Of a stretch of DNA of 64,000 nt, positions 52,081-59,691 are shown piece by piece. Made by a program: the position numbers and the translations under genes. The number at the start of each line of letters is the position of its first letter. Position 1 is the stretch's first letter. A model generated the notes under the pieces. It did not search any database, had not been told where the DNA came from, and was given only the letters and a program-made list of their open reading frames with translations. Origin of the DNA: Glycocaulis albus (GTDB lineage: Bacteria; Pseudomonadota; Alphaproteobacteria; Caulobacterales; Maricaulaceae); NCBI RefSeq assembly GCF_014639075.1, contig NZ_BMFS01000002.1, forward strand, positions 248,001-312,000. Reading direction: 5' to 3'.

Positions 52081-53910
52081 CTACGAAGCGGACGGATCGG
52101 CGTTATAGAAGCCCGCCTGCGCGGCAAAGAGGCTGGCATAGGCGCCGCCTGCCTCCATCAGCTCTGCATGGGTGCCGGTCTCGGCGATACGCCCTTTTTG
52201 CAAAACGACGATTCGCTGCGCCGCACGCAGATTGGAAAGCCGGTGGCTGATCAGCACGACGGTTTTTCCCGCAGCAGAGACCCGGTCGATCAGGGCGGCT
52301 TCCGCTTCCGGGTCCAGCGCCGATGTCGGCTCATCGAGTATCAGCGTATCGGCGTGCGTACGCAGCATCGCGCGCGCCAGCGCAAGGCGCTGCCACTGCC
52401 CGCCGGAAAGCTCCACCCCTTCCAGCTGCTGGCGGGAAAGTTCGGTATCAAGCCCCGCTGGCAGCTCATCAATGACATCGCGGGCAAGGCCCGCATCGAT
52501 GGCCGCGTTGACGGCAAGATCATCCATGGGCCGCAGGCCCTGCCCCATCGCCACATTGTCGCGCACGGTGAACGCATAGCGCTGGAAGGGCTGGAACAAT
52601 AGCGCAGTACGCCGCGCCAGCGCTTCGGGCGCCCAATCGCCAAGCGGCGCCCCGTCGAGCAGAATCTGTCCGGAGGAAGGCGCGTAAAATCCGGCCATCA
52701 ACTTGACCAGCGTGGATTTTCCCGACCCGTTCGCGCCGACAATGCCTAGCCGCTGGCCGGGCGGAATATGCAGGGAAAGATCGTGAACCGCGTCGCGCAA
52801 CGCGCCGGGATAGCGATAGCTGACCCCTTCAAAGCGATAGCCGTCATCAGGCAACGGGCCTTGCGTCAGCGTGCCTTCGTCCGTGGAGACCGGGCGGTCC
52901 AGCAGGGAGAAGAGATTGGAGGCATAGAGCACGTCCTCATAGGCGCCACTGAACGCCGCCAGAAGGCTGGTTACCGTATTCTGCCCCTGTTTGAGCGCGG
53001 CGATCAGCAAGGTCATCTGGCCCAGCGAGATCACGCCGGCAACCGCCTGAAAAACCGCGTAGAGCTTGCCCGCAATGAAGATAAGGCTGGAAACGCCGAT
53101 CAGCGCCGCACCGCCCCAGCTGCGCCGTCCCTGTAACGCCCGGTCCTCGGCATGGAGCGACCGGTAAAGGGCCTGCTGACGCCCCGAAATGGCGTCGCTG
53201 GCGCCGGCATGCAGCCGTTCGGGCGCCGCAGCCGGCGATACCATCAATCCTTCAAGATACGTGCGGCGGCGCACATGCGGGGTGCGGCCGGTATAGTAGC
53301 GAAAACCCGCTCCGGAGAATTTCAGCTCGCCCAGAAACAACGGCAGCCCGCCGGCAAATATCAGCAGGACCAGCCAGGGCGAGTAAGCAATGAGAAGCGC
53401 GGCAAAGCTGATCAGCGTCACACCGTTCTGCGCCGCATCGAAAACCCGTTGCACCATGGAGAATGGCCGCGCGACCGCGTTCTGCCGGGCGAGCGTGATC
53501 TGCTGCTGGATATCGGCGCGCTCCAGCGTTTCGAGATCCAGCCGGGCCGTCTTCGAGAAAATCCGGTTGCCGATATGGTAGCCAAGCTCGGCGCGCAGCA
53601 GGTTCAGATAGTGACCTGTTATACGGCGCAGCGCGACCAGCCCGCCGATCACGGCTGCCTCACCTGCGGCATAGCCCAGCGCCAGATCGCGGTCGGCGGC
53701 CTCGCCGGTCTCGATCGCCAGCAGCACCGCATCAATCATCAGCTTGGCAAGGTACACCGCGAGCGCCGGTGCCACAGCCGCTACGAGCGTGAGACCGGCG
53801 ATCAACATGATCAGGCGCGGCGCGGCACCCCAGGCAAGGACAAGGGTCCGCCAGGCCAGCGCGAGAGACTCACGTGCCTCAGGCATCGCGATTTTCGCGT
53901 CTTCGGTCAC
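52081..53910 (-). CDS. ABC transporter, fused membrane and ATPase domains (MsbA-like exporter)
   Basis: A 609-residue half-transporter. About six membrane helices lie in residues ~30-330. The ATPase has Walker A GANGSGKST near 390, signature LSGGQWQRLALARAM, Walker B TLILDEPTSALD and an H-loop ISHRLSN. As a homodimer it would export or flip a lipid, glycolipid or peptide. GTG start at 53910, three bases after the upstream fusion gene's stop. It is the last gene of a tight operon with two sulfotransferase genes, which suggests a sulfated glycoconjugate as cargo. Confidence 0.9.
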   Translation of the reverse strand: MTEDAKIAMPEARESLALAWRTLVLAWGAAPRLIMLIAGLTLVAAVAPALAVYLAKLMIDAVLLAIETGEAADRDLALGYAAGEAAVIGGLVALRRITGHYLNLLRAELGYHIGNRIFSKTARLDLETLERADIQQQITLARQNAVARPFSMVQRVFDAAQNGVTLISFAALLIAYSPWLVLLIFAGGLPLFLGELKFSGAGFRYYTGRTPHVRRRTYLEGLMVSPAAAPERLHAGASDAISGRQQALYRSLHAEDRALQGRRSWGGAALIGVSSLIFIAGKLYAVFQAVAGVISLGQMTLLIAALKQGQNTVTSLLAAFSGAYEDVLYASNLFSLLDRPVSTDEGTLTQGPLPDDGYRFEGVSYRYPGALRDAVHDLSLHIPPGQRLGIVGANGSGKSTLVKLMAGFYAPSSGQILLDGAPLGDWAPEALARRTALLFQPFQRYAFTVRDNVAMGQGLRPMDDLAVNAAIDAGLARDVIDELPAGLDTELSRQQLEGVELSGGQWQRLALARAMLRTHADTLILDEPTSALDPEAEAALIDRVSAAGKTVVLISHRLSNLRAAQRIVVLQKGRIAETGTHAELMEAGGAYASLFAAQAGFYNADPSAS

Positions 53911-53913
53911 ATC

Positions 53914-55341
53914 CTATTCCGCCGCGACAGAGCCGGCCCGCGCCTCCTCGACCCGCTGCGTCAGCAGTGCGCCCTTGTGCGGGAAAGGTTCAGCCGGAAC
54001 GGGCACATCCAGGAAGGGCGCGAGCTTCTCGAACCCCTCGCCGGCGCATACGTCGATGATGAGCAGATCGTCCGGCCGGTCCTTGAAATAGGCCTTCACC
54101 TCCGCGACGTGCCGGTCATACACCCAGGAAAAGCGTTCCGGCACATAGGTGTAACAGCCATAAACGGCGGCCCGCAGGAGCTGACGCATCAGGAAATGGA
54201 CTTCCTGATCGGGGTCTTCCGCATCACCAAACGCCGGCCGGTTGAACCAGTGATTGCGGCAGGAATTGAGCCATCTGTCCTTGTCGCGCACCGTCAGGAT
54301 GAATTTCGATCCCGGATACTGCTTGTCGAACTGCTGGTAGTAAGGCGCGCACGTGATGTCGGTCAGACCGTCATGGTATTTCAGCAGTGTCAGATCGTAC
54401 TGCCCGTTGGCAAGCTCGGTGTAGGTATCCTCATCAATCGGATAATGGCTGCAGTCCCAGCCCAGCATCTGCAGGGCCGAGGTAAGAGAGCGAGTTCCGG
54501 TACGCGACAGGCCCAGCCCGAACACCTTCTTGCGATCACTGGCAGAGCCATAGACCTCGCGCCGGTCATTCTTCTCCAGCCACGCCTCCAGATCAGCCAT
54601 GCTCATGGCCGGTTTTTCGGCGATGCCCAACTCGGTGAGCGCAATGTCCGCATGCTCGGGCAAAGCCGCAATGAAGGCATGGACCTCTGCCGCGCCGGCT
54701 TCGGGAGCCACATGGCGACGGGCGTATTCCACCGCCGCCATTGCCACCTTGAGGTCCAGATCCAGACCGTCATCCATATTCCAGCCCGACATGGCAGAGC
54801 TGAGACGCCGGAACTGGACCTCGGTGCGGCTGCGCAATTCGCGCAGCGCATACTTCTGGAAAACATGGCGATAATACTGGAAGTGGTCGTGCAGTATATC
54901 GAAATTGCGGAACTGCTTGGACAGGCGCAGCGGCTTCATGGCCAGGTTGCGCAGGCGTGATTCCGGCCGAAGCGCATATTTGAGGTCATCCACCGGCGGC
55001 TTTATCCGCCCCATGGCACGCACAAGGTCAATGCGGGTAATATGCACACCGCAATGGATGCGCCCGCGGAAGCGGTCTGAGACATAGGCGTCCACATAGG
55101 CCGCGTCGCATTCCTCGATGAAGCTGCGCATGTCTTCAAGGATCAGGCAGTCGGCATCGAGATAGACGACATAATCGCAGTCATGCTCGATCTTGAGCAT
55201 TTCCTCCACGCAGCGCGTGAATGGCCGCACATCGTTCAGGATATGAATGGCATCGGGCCGGATATGACGCTTGGCCAGTTCCAGGGAGATGTCCGCCGTC
55301 CGCTCATCAACGCGGCGGAAAACAAGGTCAATCTTGGTCAC
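53914..55341 (-). CDS. Fusion of a GT-A glycosyltransferase-like domain and a sulfotransferase
   Basis: A 475-residue two-domain protein. Residues ~1-230 look like a GT-A transferase with a DAD-type metal motif (VVYLDADCLILED, 58-70) and HCGVHITRIDLV. Residues ~270-460 are a PAPS-dependent sulfotransferase: the 5'-phosphosulfate motif FGLGLSRTGTRSL (274-286) and the 3'-phosphate motif FILTVRDKDRWLNS (347-360). The two activities would add a sugar and a sulfate to one product. GTG start at 55341, directly after the previous stop, with GGGAG six bases upstream. The fusion is unusual. Confidence 0.72.
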   Translation of the reverse strand: MTKIDLVFRRVDERTADISLELAKRHIRPDAIHILNDVRPFTRCVEEMLKIEHDCDYVVYLDADCLILEDMRSFIEECDAAYVDAYVSDRFRGRIHCGVHITRIDLVRAMGRIKPPVDDLKYALRPESRLRNLAMKPLRLSKQFRNFDILHDHFQYYRHVFQKYALRELRSRTEVQFRRLSSAMSGWNMDDGLDLDLKVAMAAVEYARRHVAPEAGAAEVHAFIAALPEHADIALTELGIAEKPAMSMADLEAWLEKNDRREVYGSASDRKKVFGLGLSRTGTRSLTSALQMLGWDCSHYPIDEDTYTELANGQYDLTLLKYHDGLTDITCAPYYQQFDKQYPGSKFILTVRDKDRWLNSCRNHWFNRPAFGDAEDPDQEVHFLMRQLLRAAVYGCYTYVPERFSWVYDRHVAEVKAYFKDRPDDLLIIDVCAGEGFEKLAPFLDVPVPAEPFPHKGALLTQRVEEARAGSVAAE

Positions 55342-56172
55342 TTAAAACTCCCACTTCATGGACTGGTTCAATGACCCGGCCATTTGCTCAAACAGGGCGG
55401 CATGCGTGTCATGCAGCTCGTCCTTCCACCTCAGGTCCAGCCGGATGGCGTCCGGATGATCGCGGTAATAGGCCGCCGAGCGGGCGCCCGGTTGCACATC
55501 CGCGCCGCCCTGCTGTCCGCGTGCGGCCAGAAACTGCGTGCCGTTATTGCCGCCCAGCGGGTGATGCTCGCGGCTCGAGAAAGCCAGCATGGACGCATTG
55601 AAGGGCGCACCGATGAACGCCGCGAGGCGGCGCGCGGTGTCCTCCGGGCGCGTCGCCAGCTCTTCATAGGCAAGGTTCAGCACCTCGCCAGGAAAGTCCG
55701 CGGCCAGCGCGCGGGCGGCGGTGATCTGTTCCATCCACTCGGTTATCTGGGAGGCCGCATCGCGGTCGGGGTATTTGCGCAGCCGCGAATTGACCACCGC
55801 CCGCCCGTCACGGGTCAGGATGATGAGCCGGGCCATATGCCCGCCCGCCCGCAACTCTTCGGCGCGCGCGGCGATCCAGTCCGGCTTTTTCGAGGAATCG
55901 ATAACGATCCGGGCGCCGGAATGCGCCGCGACCTGCTCGTAGAGGCCGCGTGATGTATCCCAGCGAAAGCCGTTCCAGAACGCACAGTCATCACCGCATA
56001 TCTTGCAGGCCCGCTTCTTCAGCGGCTTGGTCATATCGCCGAGATAGCGGACCTTGGCCCCTTCCCCGATATACACCGCGCCTTCGAGCCCGGAGAGGAT
56101 CATGCCCAGCAGGGTGGAGCCGGAATGGCCAGCCCCGCCAATCATCACACCCGTCAGGGCAGCGATATCCAT
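55342..56172 (-). CDS. PAPS-dependent sulfotransferase family protein
   Basis: A 276-residue cytoplasmic sulfotransferase. The 5'-phosphosulfate-binding loop is at the N-terminus (GGAGHSGSTLLGMIL) and the 3'-phosphate motif is LTRDGRAVVNSRL. A Cys cluster CKICGDDCAFW in the middle may bind zinc. Start at ATG 56172. First gene of an operon with zero- to three-base gaps to the GT-sulfotransferase fusion and the ABC exporter. The acceptor is unknown. No PAPS-synthesis genes are in the window. Confidence 0.82.
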   Translation of the reverse strand: MDIAALTGVMIGGAGHSGSTLLGMILSGLEGAVYIGEGAKVRYLGDMTKPLKKRACKICGDDCAFWNGFRWDTSRGLYEQVAAHSGARIVIDSSKKPDWIAARAEELRAGGHMARLIILTRDGRAVVNSRLRKYPDRDAASQITEWMEQITAARALAADFPGEVLNLAYEELATRPEDTARRLAAFIGAPFNASMLAFSSREHHPLGGNNGTQFLAARGQQGGADVQPGARSAAYYRDHPDAIRLDLRWKDELHDTHAALFEQMAGSLNQSMKWEF

Positions 56173-56312
56173 TTTGCGAATGCCCCCAGCGCCGGACGAG
56201 GCTAATTGCCTGCCTGCAAAGCACATATCAGCCGCGTTTGTGCCGCTTCGCGCAAGTAAAATCTTGCAGTTCGATGCTTAGTGCGCCCGGATGGGCTGAG
56301 CATCACCAGAAG

Positions 56313-56397
56313 TGGTGCGGGTGAGAGGACTCGAACCTCCACGGATTGCTCCACTGGAACCTAAATCCAGCGCGTCTACCAGTTCCGCCACACCCGC
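56313..56397 (-). tRNA. tRNA-Leu (anticodon TAG)
   Basis: An 85-base class II cloverleaf with a long variable arm and encoded CCA. The anticodon loop TTTAGGT on a CTGGA/TCCAG stem gives TAG, reading CUA. Acceptor GCGGGTG/CACCCGC. Confidence 0.94.
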
Positions 56398-56442
56398 AAC
56401 GGCGCTATCTCTAGCGAAAGAGACCGCGACGGGAAACCGGAT

Positions 56443-57060
56443 ATGACAACACCTGATGCAGGCGGTACACCCCCTGCCCCCATGGACTGGGATGCACGTT
56501 TTCGTGCCAACGATGCGCCGTGGGAGCGCAAGGGCCTGCATCCGGCGTTTGAGCACTGGCGGGGCCTTGGCCTGCTTCAGGCCGGCAAGTCGGTCTATGT
56601 ACCGGGCTGCGGGCGCGGCGAGGAGCCGCTGGCGCTGGCGAGAGCTGGGCTGAACGTCACCGCCATCGACCTCTCCCCCACGGCAATCGACTGGCAGGTC
56701 GCCCGGTTCGCCGAAGCGGGCCTGATAGCGCATCTGGAAGCGGGAGACGCACTCGCCTACCGGCCCGAAGCGCCCTTCGACCTCTACTGGGAGCAGACTT
56801 TCCTCTGCGCCATTCCGCCCAGGCTGCGTGAGGCATACGAGGCGGGCGCGTACGCACAGATTCGCCCCGGCGGGGTGCTGCTTGCGCTCTTCATGCAGAA
56901 GGAGGAGATGGGCGGCCCGCCCTATGGCTGCGGCATCCCCGCCATGCGCGCCCTTTTCCCGGATACGCGCTGGCAATGGCCGGAGGACGAGCCGGCGGCC
57001 TTCCCCCATCCGGGCCTGAACGCCAAGGAGGAACTGGCCGTCGCGCTGGTGCGGCGTTAG
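56443..57060 (+). CDS. Thiopurine S-methyltransferase-like methyltransferase
   Basis: A 205-residue TPMT-family SAM-dependent methyltransferase. Hallmarks: MDWDARF-PWE near the N-terminus, SAM motif VPGCGRGEEPLALARAG and VTAIDLSPTAI, then DLYWEQTFLCAIPP. Bacterial members methylate thiols, selenium or tellurium compounds, or other small molecules; the substrate here is unknown. Monocistronic. It converges with the nitroreductase gene; the gap between them holds an inverted repeat element. Confidence 0.85.
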   Translation: MTTPDAGGTPPAPMDWDARFRANDAPWERKGLHPAFEHWRGLGLLQAGKSVYVPGCGRGEEPLALARAGLNVTAIDLSPTAIDWQVARFAEAGLIAHLEAGDALAYRPEAPFDLYWEQTFLCAIPPRLREAYEAGAYAQIRPGGVLLALFMQKEEMGGPPYGCGIPAMRALFPDTRWQWPEDEPAAFPHPGLNAKEELAVALVRR

Positions 57061-57081
57061 CGTTCGCCACCCAAGTAGCGC

Positions 57082-57142
57082 GTTTCCCCGACGAAAGTCG
57101 GGGTCCAGAAAACGACTGGGCACCGGCTTGCGCCGGTGAAAC
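57082..57142. repeat. REP-like inverted pair (copy C)
   Basis: GTTTC-CCCCGAC-gaaa-GTCGGGG-TCCAG, a short joint, then CTGG-GCACCGGC-ttgc-GCCGGTG-AAAC, between convergent genes. Same composite as copies A and B but the stem bases differ in a matched (compensatory) way: CACCGGC versus CCCCGAC. Confidence 0.85.
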
Positions 57143-57156
57143 GCATTTGGGGGTGT

Positions 57157-57831
57157 TTATTCAATAAACCCGCAAATCTGGTCGAGCGGCTTTTTGTGAA
57201 TCGCATGCAGCGGCACACGCGCGCCGTCTGCCGGATAGCCCACAACGATCAGCATGACAGGCTTCTCGTTCTCCGGGCGTCCGCACAGCTCGGTCAGGAA
57301 CCCCATCGGGTTGGGTGTGTGGGTCAGTGTCGCAAGACCGGCCTGATGCAGGCTCGTCAGCAACAGCCCGCAGGCAATACCTACGCTCTCGGAGACATAG
57401 TAGTTCTTGCGATTATCACCAGGTTTGGGCCCGCCCCGGCGCTGCGCAAAGACCGCGATCAGCCAGGGCGCGGTTTCCAGAAACGGCTTGTCGGCGTCAG
57501 TCCCCAACGGGCCCAGTGCCTCCAGCCATTCCGCGCCCGCCTTGCCCTCGTAGAAGGCGCGCTCTTCGGCCTCTGCCGCCTCGCGCAAGGTTTTGCGTAA
57601 CGGCCCGCGCCCGATCACGGAGAAGAACCAGGGCTGATGATTGGCGCCGCTGGGCGCGGTGCCAGCGGTCAGGATGGCGTGTTCAATGATCTCGCGTGGC
57701 ACATCACGGTCCGAAAAATCGCGCACCGTGCGCCGCGTCTTCATCGCCTCGTAAAAGCCGAGCGCCCGCGCGCGCATCTCGCCTTCGGGCAGCTCTGTGA
57801 AGTCCAGCGGGATGGTGGGATGATCTCCCAC
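57157..57831 (-). CDS. Nitroreductase-fold flavoprotein, IYD/BluB-like
   Basis: A 224-residue FMN enzyme. The core MKTRRTVRDFSDRDVP, TAGTAPSGANHQPWFF, PLGTDADKPFLETAPWLI, YYVSESVGIACGLLL and GLATLTHTPNPMGFL match the iodotyrosine-deiodinase-like branch of the nitroreductase superfamily more than NfsB. Reductive dehalogenation or general reduction of aromatics is possible. Its start abuts the tdh stop, so it probably belongs to the tdh transcript. Confidence 0.82.
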   Translation of the reverse strand: MGDHPTIPLDFTELPEGEMRARALGFYEAMKTRRTVRDFSDRDVPREIIEHAILTAGTAPSGANHQPWFFSVIGRGPLRKTLREAAEAEERAFYEGKAGAEWLEALGPLGTDADKPFLETAPWLIAVFAQRRGGPKPGDNRKNYYVSESVGIACGLLLTSLHQAGLATLTHTPNPMGFLTELCGRPENEKPVMLIVVGYPADGARVPLHAIHKKPLDQICGFIE

Positions 57832-58868
57832 TAGGCCGCGTCCCGCCAGTCGAGGATGACCTTGCCGGACTTGCCAGAGCGCATCGCATCAAAGCCGGTC
57901 TGGAACTCTTTCGCCGGCAGGCGGTGCGTGATCAGCTTCGAGACGTCGAGGCCGGACTGCAGCATGGCCAGCATCTTGTGCCAGGTCTCGAACATTTCGC
58001 GGCCATAAATGCCCTTGAAATTGATCGCGCGCATGATTAGCGAGCCCATGTCGAGGCTGAACGGTTTTGCGGGCAGGCCCAGCATGGCGATATTGCCGCC
58101 CATCACCATGTGATCGACCATCTGCTTGAAGGCGGGCTCTGCCCCGCTCATCTCCAGGCCAACATCAAAGCCTTCGGTCATTTTCAGCTCCGCCATCACA
58201 TCGCGGAGATCTTCTTTCATCGTGTTGACCGGACGCACGCTCGGCGCCACGCGGGTAGCAAGCTCCAGCCGGTCCGGGTTGATGTCGGTGATGACGATAT
58301 GGCGCGCCCCGCAATGACGCGCCACGGCCGCCGCCATGATGCCGATAGGCCCAGCGCCGGTGATCAGTACGTCCTCGCCGACCAGATCAAAGGCGGTCGC
58401 CGTGTGCACGGCGTTACCCAGAGGATCGAGGAAGGCGGCAATCTCCATCGGCACATTATCGGGCAGCGGCACCACGTTGAAGGCGGGGATGCGTAAGTAT
58501 TCGGCGAACGCGCCCGGCATGTTCACGCCAATGCCGCGCGTTTCAGGGTCGAGATGGAAGCGCCCGGCGCGTACGGCGCGCGATTTCTCGCCCACCACAT
58601 GGCCCTCGCCGGAAACGCGCATGCCGGGCTTTACCCGCGTCACGTCGCTCCCTACCGCCTCGATGACGCCGCCAAACTCGTGGCCGACAACCATGGGCAC
58701 GGGCACGTTCTTCTGCGCCCAGTCATCATAGTTGTAGATATGGATATCGGTGCCGCAGATCGCCGTCATGTGGACGCGGATCAGCACATCGTCCGGCCCG
58801 ATCTCGGGCTTGTCGACATCCTGCATCCAGAGGCCTTCACGCGGCTCGGCCTTCACTAGCGCTTTCAT
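57831..58868 (-). CDS. tdh: L-threonine 3-dehydrogenase lacking the structural zinc site
   Basis: A 345-residue zinc-dependent dehydrogenase oxidising L-threonine to 2-amino-3-ketobutyrate. Catalytic zinc ligands Cys38 and His63/Glu64 are kept, as is the GAGPIGIM Rossmann motif. The four Cys that bind structural zinc in E. coli Tdh are replaced: Gly93, Ser96, Val99 and Asp107 within [21 protein letters not shown]. The rest aligns closely, so the identity stands. The partner enzyme Kbl is encoded upstream on the same strand, but separated by an insertion. Confidence 0.92.
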   Translation of the reverse strand: MKALVKAEPREGLWMQDVDKPEIGPDDVLIRVHMTAICGTDIHIYNYDDWAQKNVPVPMVVGHEFGGVIEAVGSDVTRVKPGMRVSGEGHVVGEKSRAVRAGRFHLDPETRGIGVNMPGAFAEYLRIPAFNVVPLPDNVPMEIAAFLDPLGNAVHTATAFDLVGEDVLITGAGPIGIMAAAVARHCGARHIVITDINPDRLELATRVAPSVRPVNTMKEDLRDVMAELKMTEGFDVGLEMSGAEPAFKQMVDHMVMGGNIAMLGLPAKPFSLDMGSLIMRAINFKGIYGREMFETWHKMLAMLQSGLDVSKLITHRLPAKEFQTGFDAMRSGKSGKVILDWRDAA

Positions 58869-58947
58869 CGGGGTTCCTCCGGGGCAGGTGTTTTTATCTG
58901 CCCGCTATCTAGCGCATTGTGGAGGCCCGGCGAAGGGGATGGGTGCA

Positions 58948-59076
58948 CTTCTGGTTCCGCAACGCATCCGCGTTGCGGAACCAGAAGAATGGATCCCGGG
59001 TCAAGCCCGGGAACCCGGTTGAGAAGCTCGGTGACAAATACCGGGGTCCCGGCCCCCGAGCCGGGACCCATAATTC
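58948..59076. repeat. Palindromic repeat block upstream of tdh (copy D)
   Basis: Three hairpins in a row. First, an 18-pair perfect stem with a four-base loop (58948-58965 / 58970-58987). Second, TCCCGGG-tcaag-CCCGGGA. Third, GGGTCCCGGC-ccccga-GCCGGGACCC. The segment AAGCCCGGGAACCCGG is shared with copies A and B. Confidence 0.8.
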
Positions 59077-59111
59077 GGTTCTACGCGGCGCGCGGCAAAG
59101 GCGAACGCCCC

Positions 59112-59165
59112 CTAAACCACCCCCAGCTTCTTGCCCACCTTGGTGAAGGTCTCGACCGCGCGGTC
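59112..59165 (-). pseudogene. Remnant of the kbl 3' end
   Basis: On the minus strand this encodes [17 protein letters not shown] and a stop. That is the C-terminal 17 residues of Kbl with one substitution (Ala to Thr). Bases 59121-59165 match 59701-59745 inside intact kbl with two mismatches in 45. It has no start or upstream gene part, so it is a leftover tail, as produced by insertion at a gene's 3' end. Confidence 0.85.
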
Positions 59166-59178
59166 AGACCGGAACGGA

Positions 59179-59580
59179 TCAATTCTGCGGTCGAGGCGCT
59201 TGAAGCCCTCTCGTGGCCTCCAGAATGGGCAGTCCCGCTTCTGTCGGGACGTAGATCACATCCTGCTGGTTCTCACTGAGGGCAAGGATCCAGAGATAGC
59301 GAAGATAACCTTCCGGACCGCCAAGTCCGTCCGCGATAATAGCGTTAGCTTCCGCCACGCCGCGTGCGCGCTCAACCTCGGCCTGGGCGTTCAGACGCTC
59401 AGACTCCAGACGGGCTTCGGCTTCCAGAACAGCAATCCTTCGGTTCTGTTCGGCGCGCACCAGCTCGGCCCGCCCCGCCTGTTCCTGCTGCCAGACCGAG
59501 TAGATCGGTACAATCCACATGGCGAGCGCCACCAGAATGACGCTCGAAATAACCAGAACGATGACCCCACCTGCGCGCAT
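59179..59580 (-). CDS. Small prohibitin-tail-like membrane protein, inserted
   Basis: A 133-residue protein with one N-terminal membrane helix (about residues 3-25: GGVIVLVISSVILVALAM), then a coiled coil rich in Glu, Ala and Arg (RAELVRAEQNRRIAVLEAEA through AEVERARGVAEANAI), and a short end with VIYVPTEAGLPILEATR. It resembles the C-terminal part of SPFH/prohibitin-type proteins without the SPFH core; similar short proteins occur in phages, from memory. The start is uncertain: ATG 59580 (GGAAGG five bases before) or 59619 (GAGGG). It lies between the two kbl tail copies and is likely foreign. Confidence 0.72.
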   Translation of the reverse strand: MRAGGVIVLVISSVILVALAMWIVPIYSVWQQEQAGRAELVRAEQNRRIAVLEAEARLESERLNAQAEVERARGVAEANAIIADGLGGPEGYLRYLWILALSENQQDVIYVPTEAGLPILEATRGLQAPRPQN

Positions 59581-59691
59581 GCTGCCCTTCCAGACTGGTC
59601 TTGAAAACATTGGCCGCATCAGGCCCTCGCGAAACCACACACGTGGCTGGCGAGAGACTTACATGCTTTTCCGCAGAAGTTAACGTGCAGA

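Larger units (their letters stand above)
58869..59178. other. Intergenic: REP-like repeats plus kbl 3' remnant
   Basis: A 310-base stretch upstream of tdh with no intact gene. It holds the palindromes of copy D (58948-59076) and the duplicated kbl tail (59112-59165). A tdh promoter probably lies within or just upstream; I see no clear elements. Confidence 0.6.

Noticed and set aside
53200-53320. Possible compensated frameshift in the ABC transporter (Ala/Pro-rich, unusual residues)
   Set aside because: The sequence in the used frame still aligns by pattern with the family's charged linker (SPAAAPERLHAG near SDEAAKELRLFNLG-type segments), and the other frames give no better match.
53152-54960. 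A 602-codon open frame antisense to the ABC transporter and fusion genes
   Set aside because: Composition is Arg/Gly/Gln-rich without domains, no ribosome site, and it mirrors the third-position GC bias of the true genes on the other strand.
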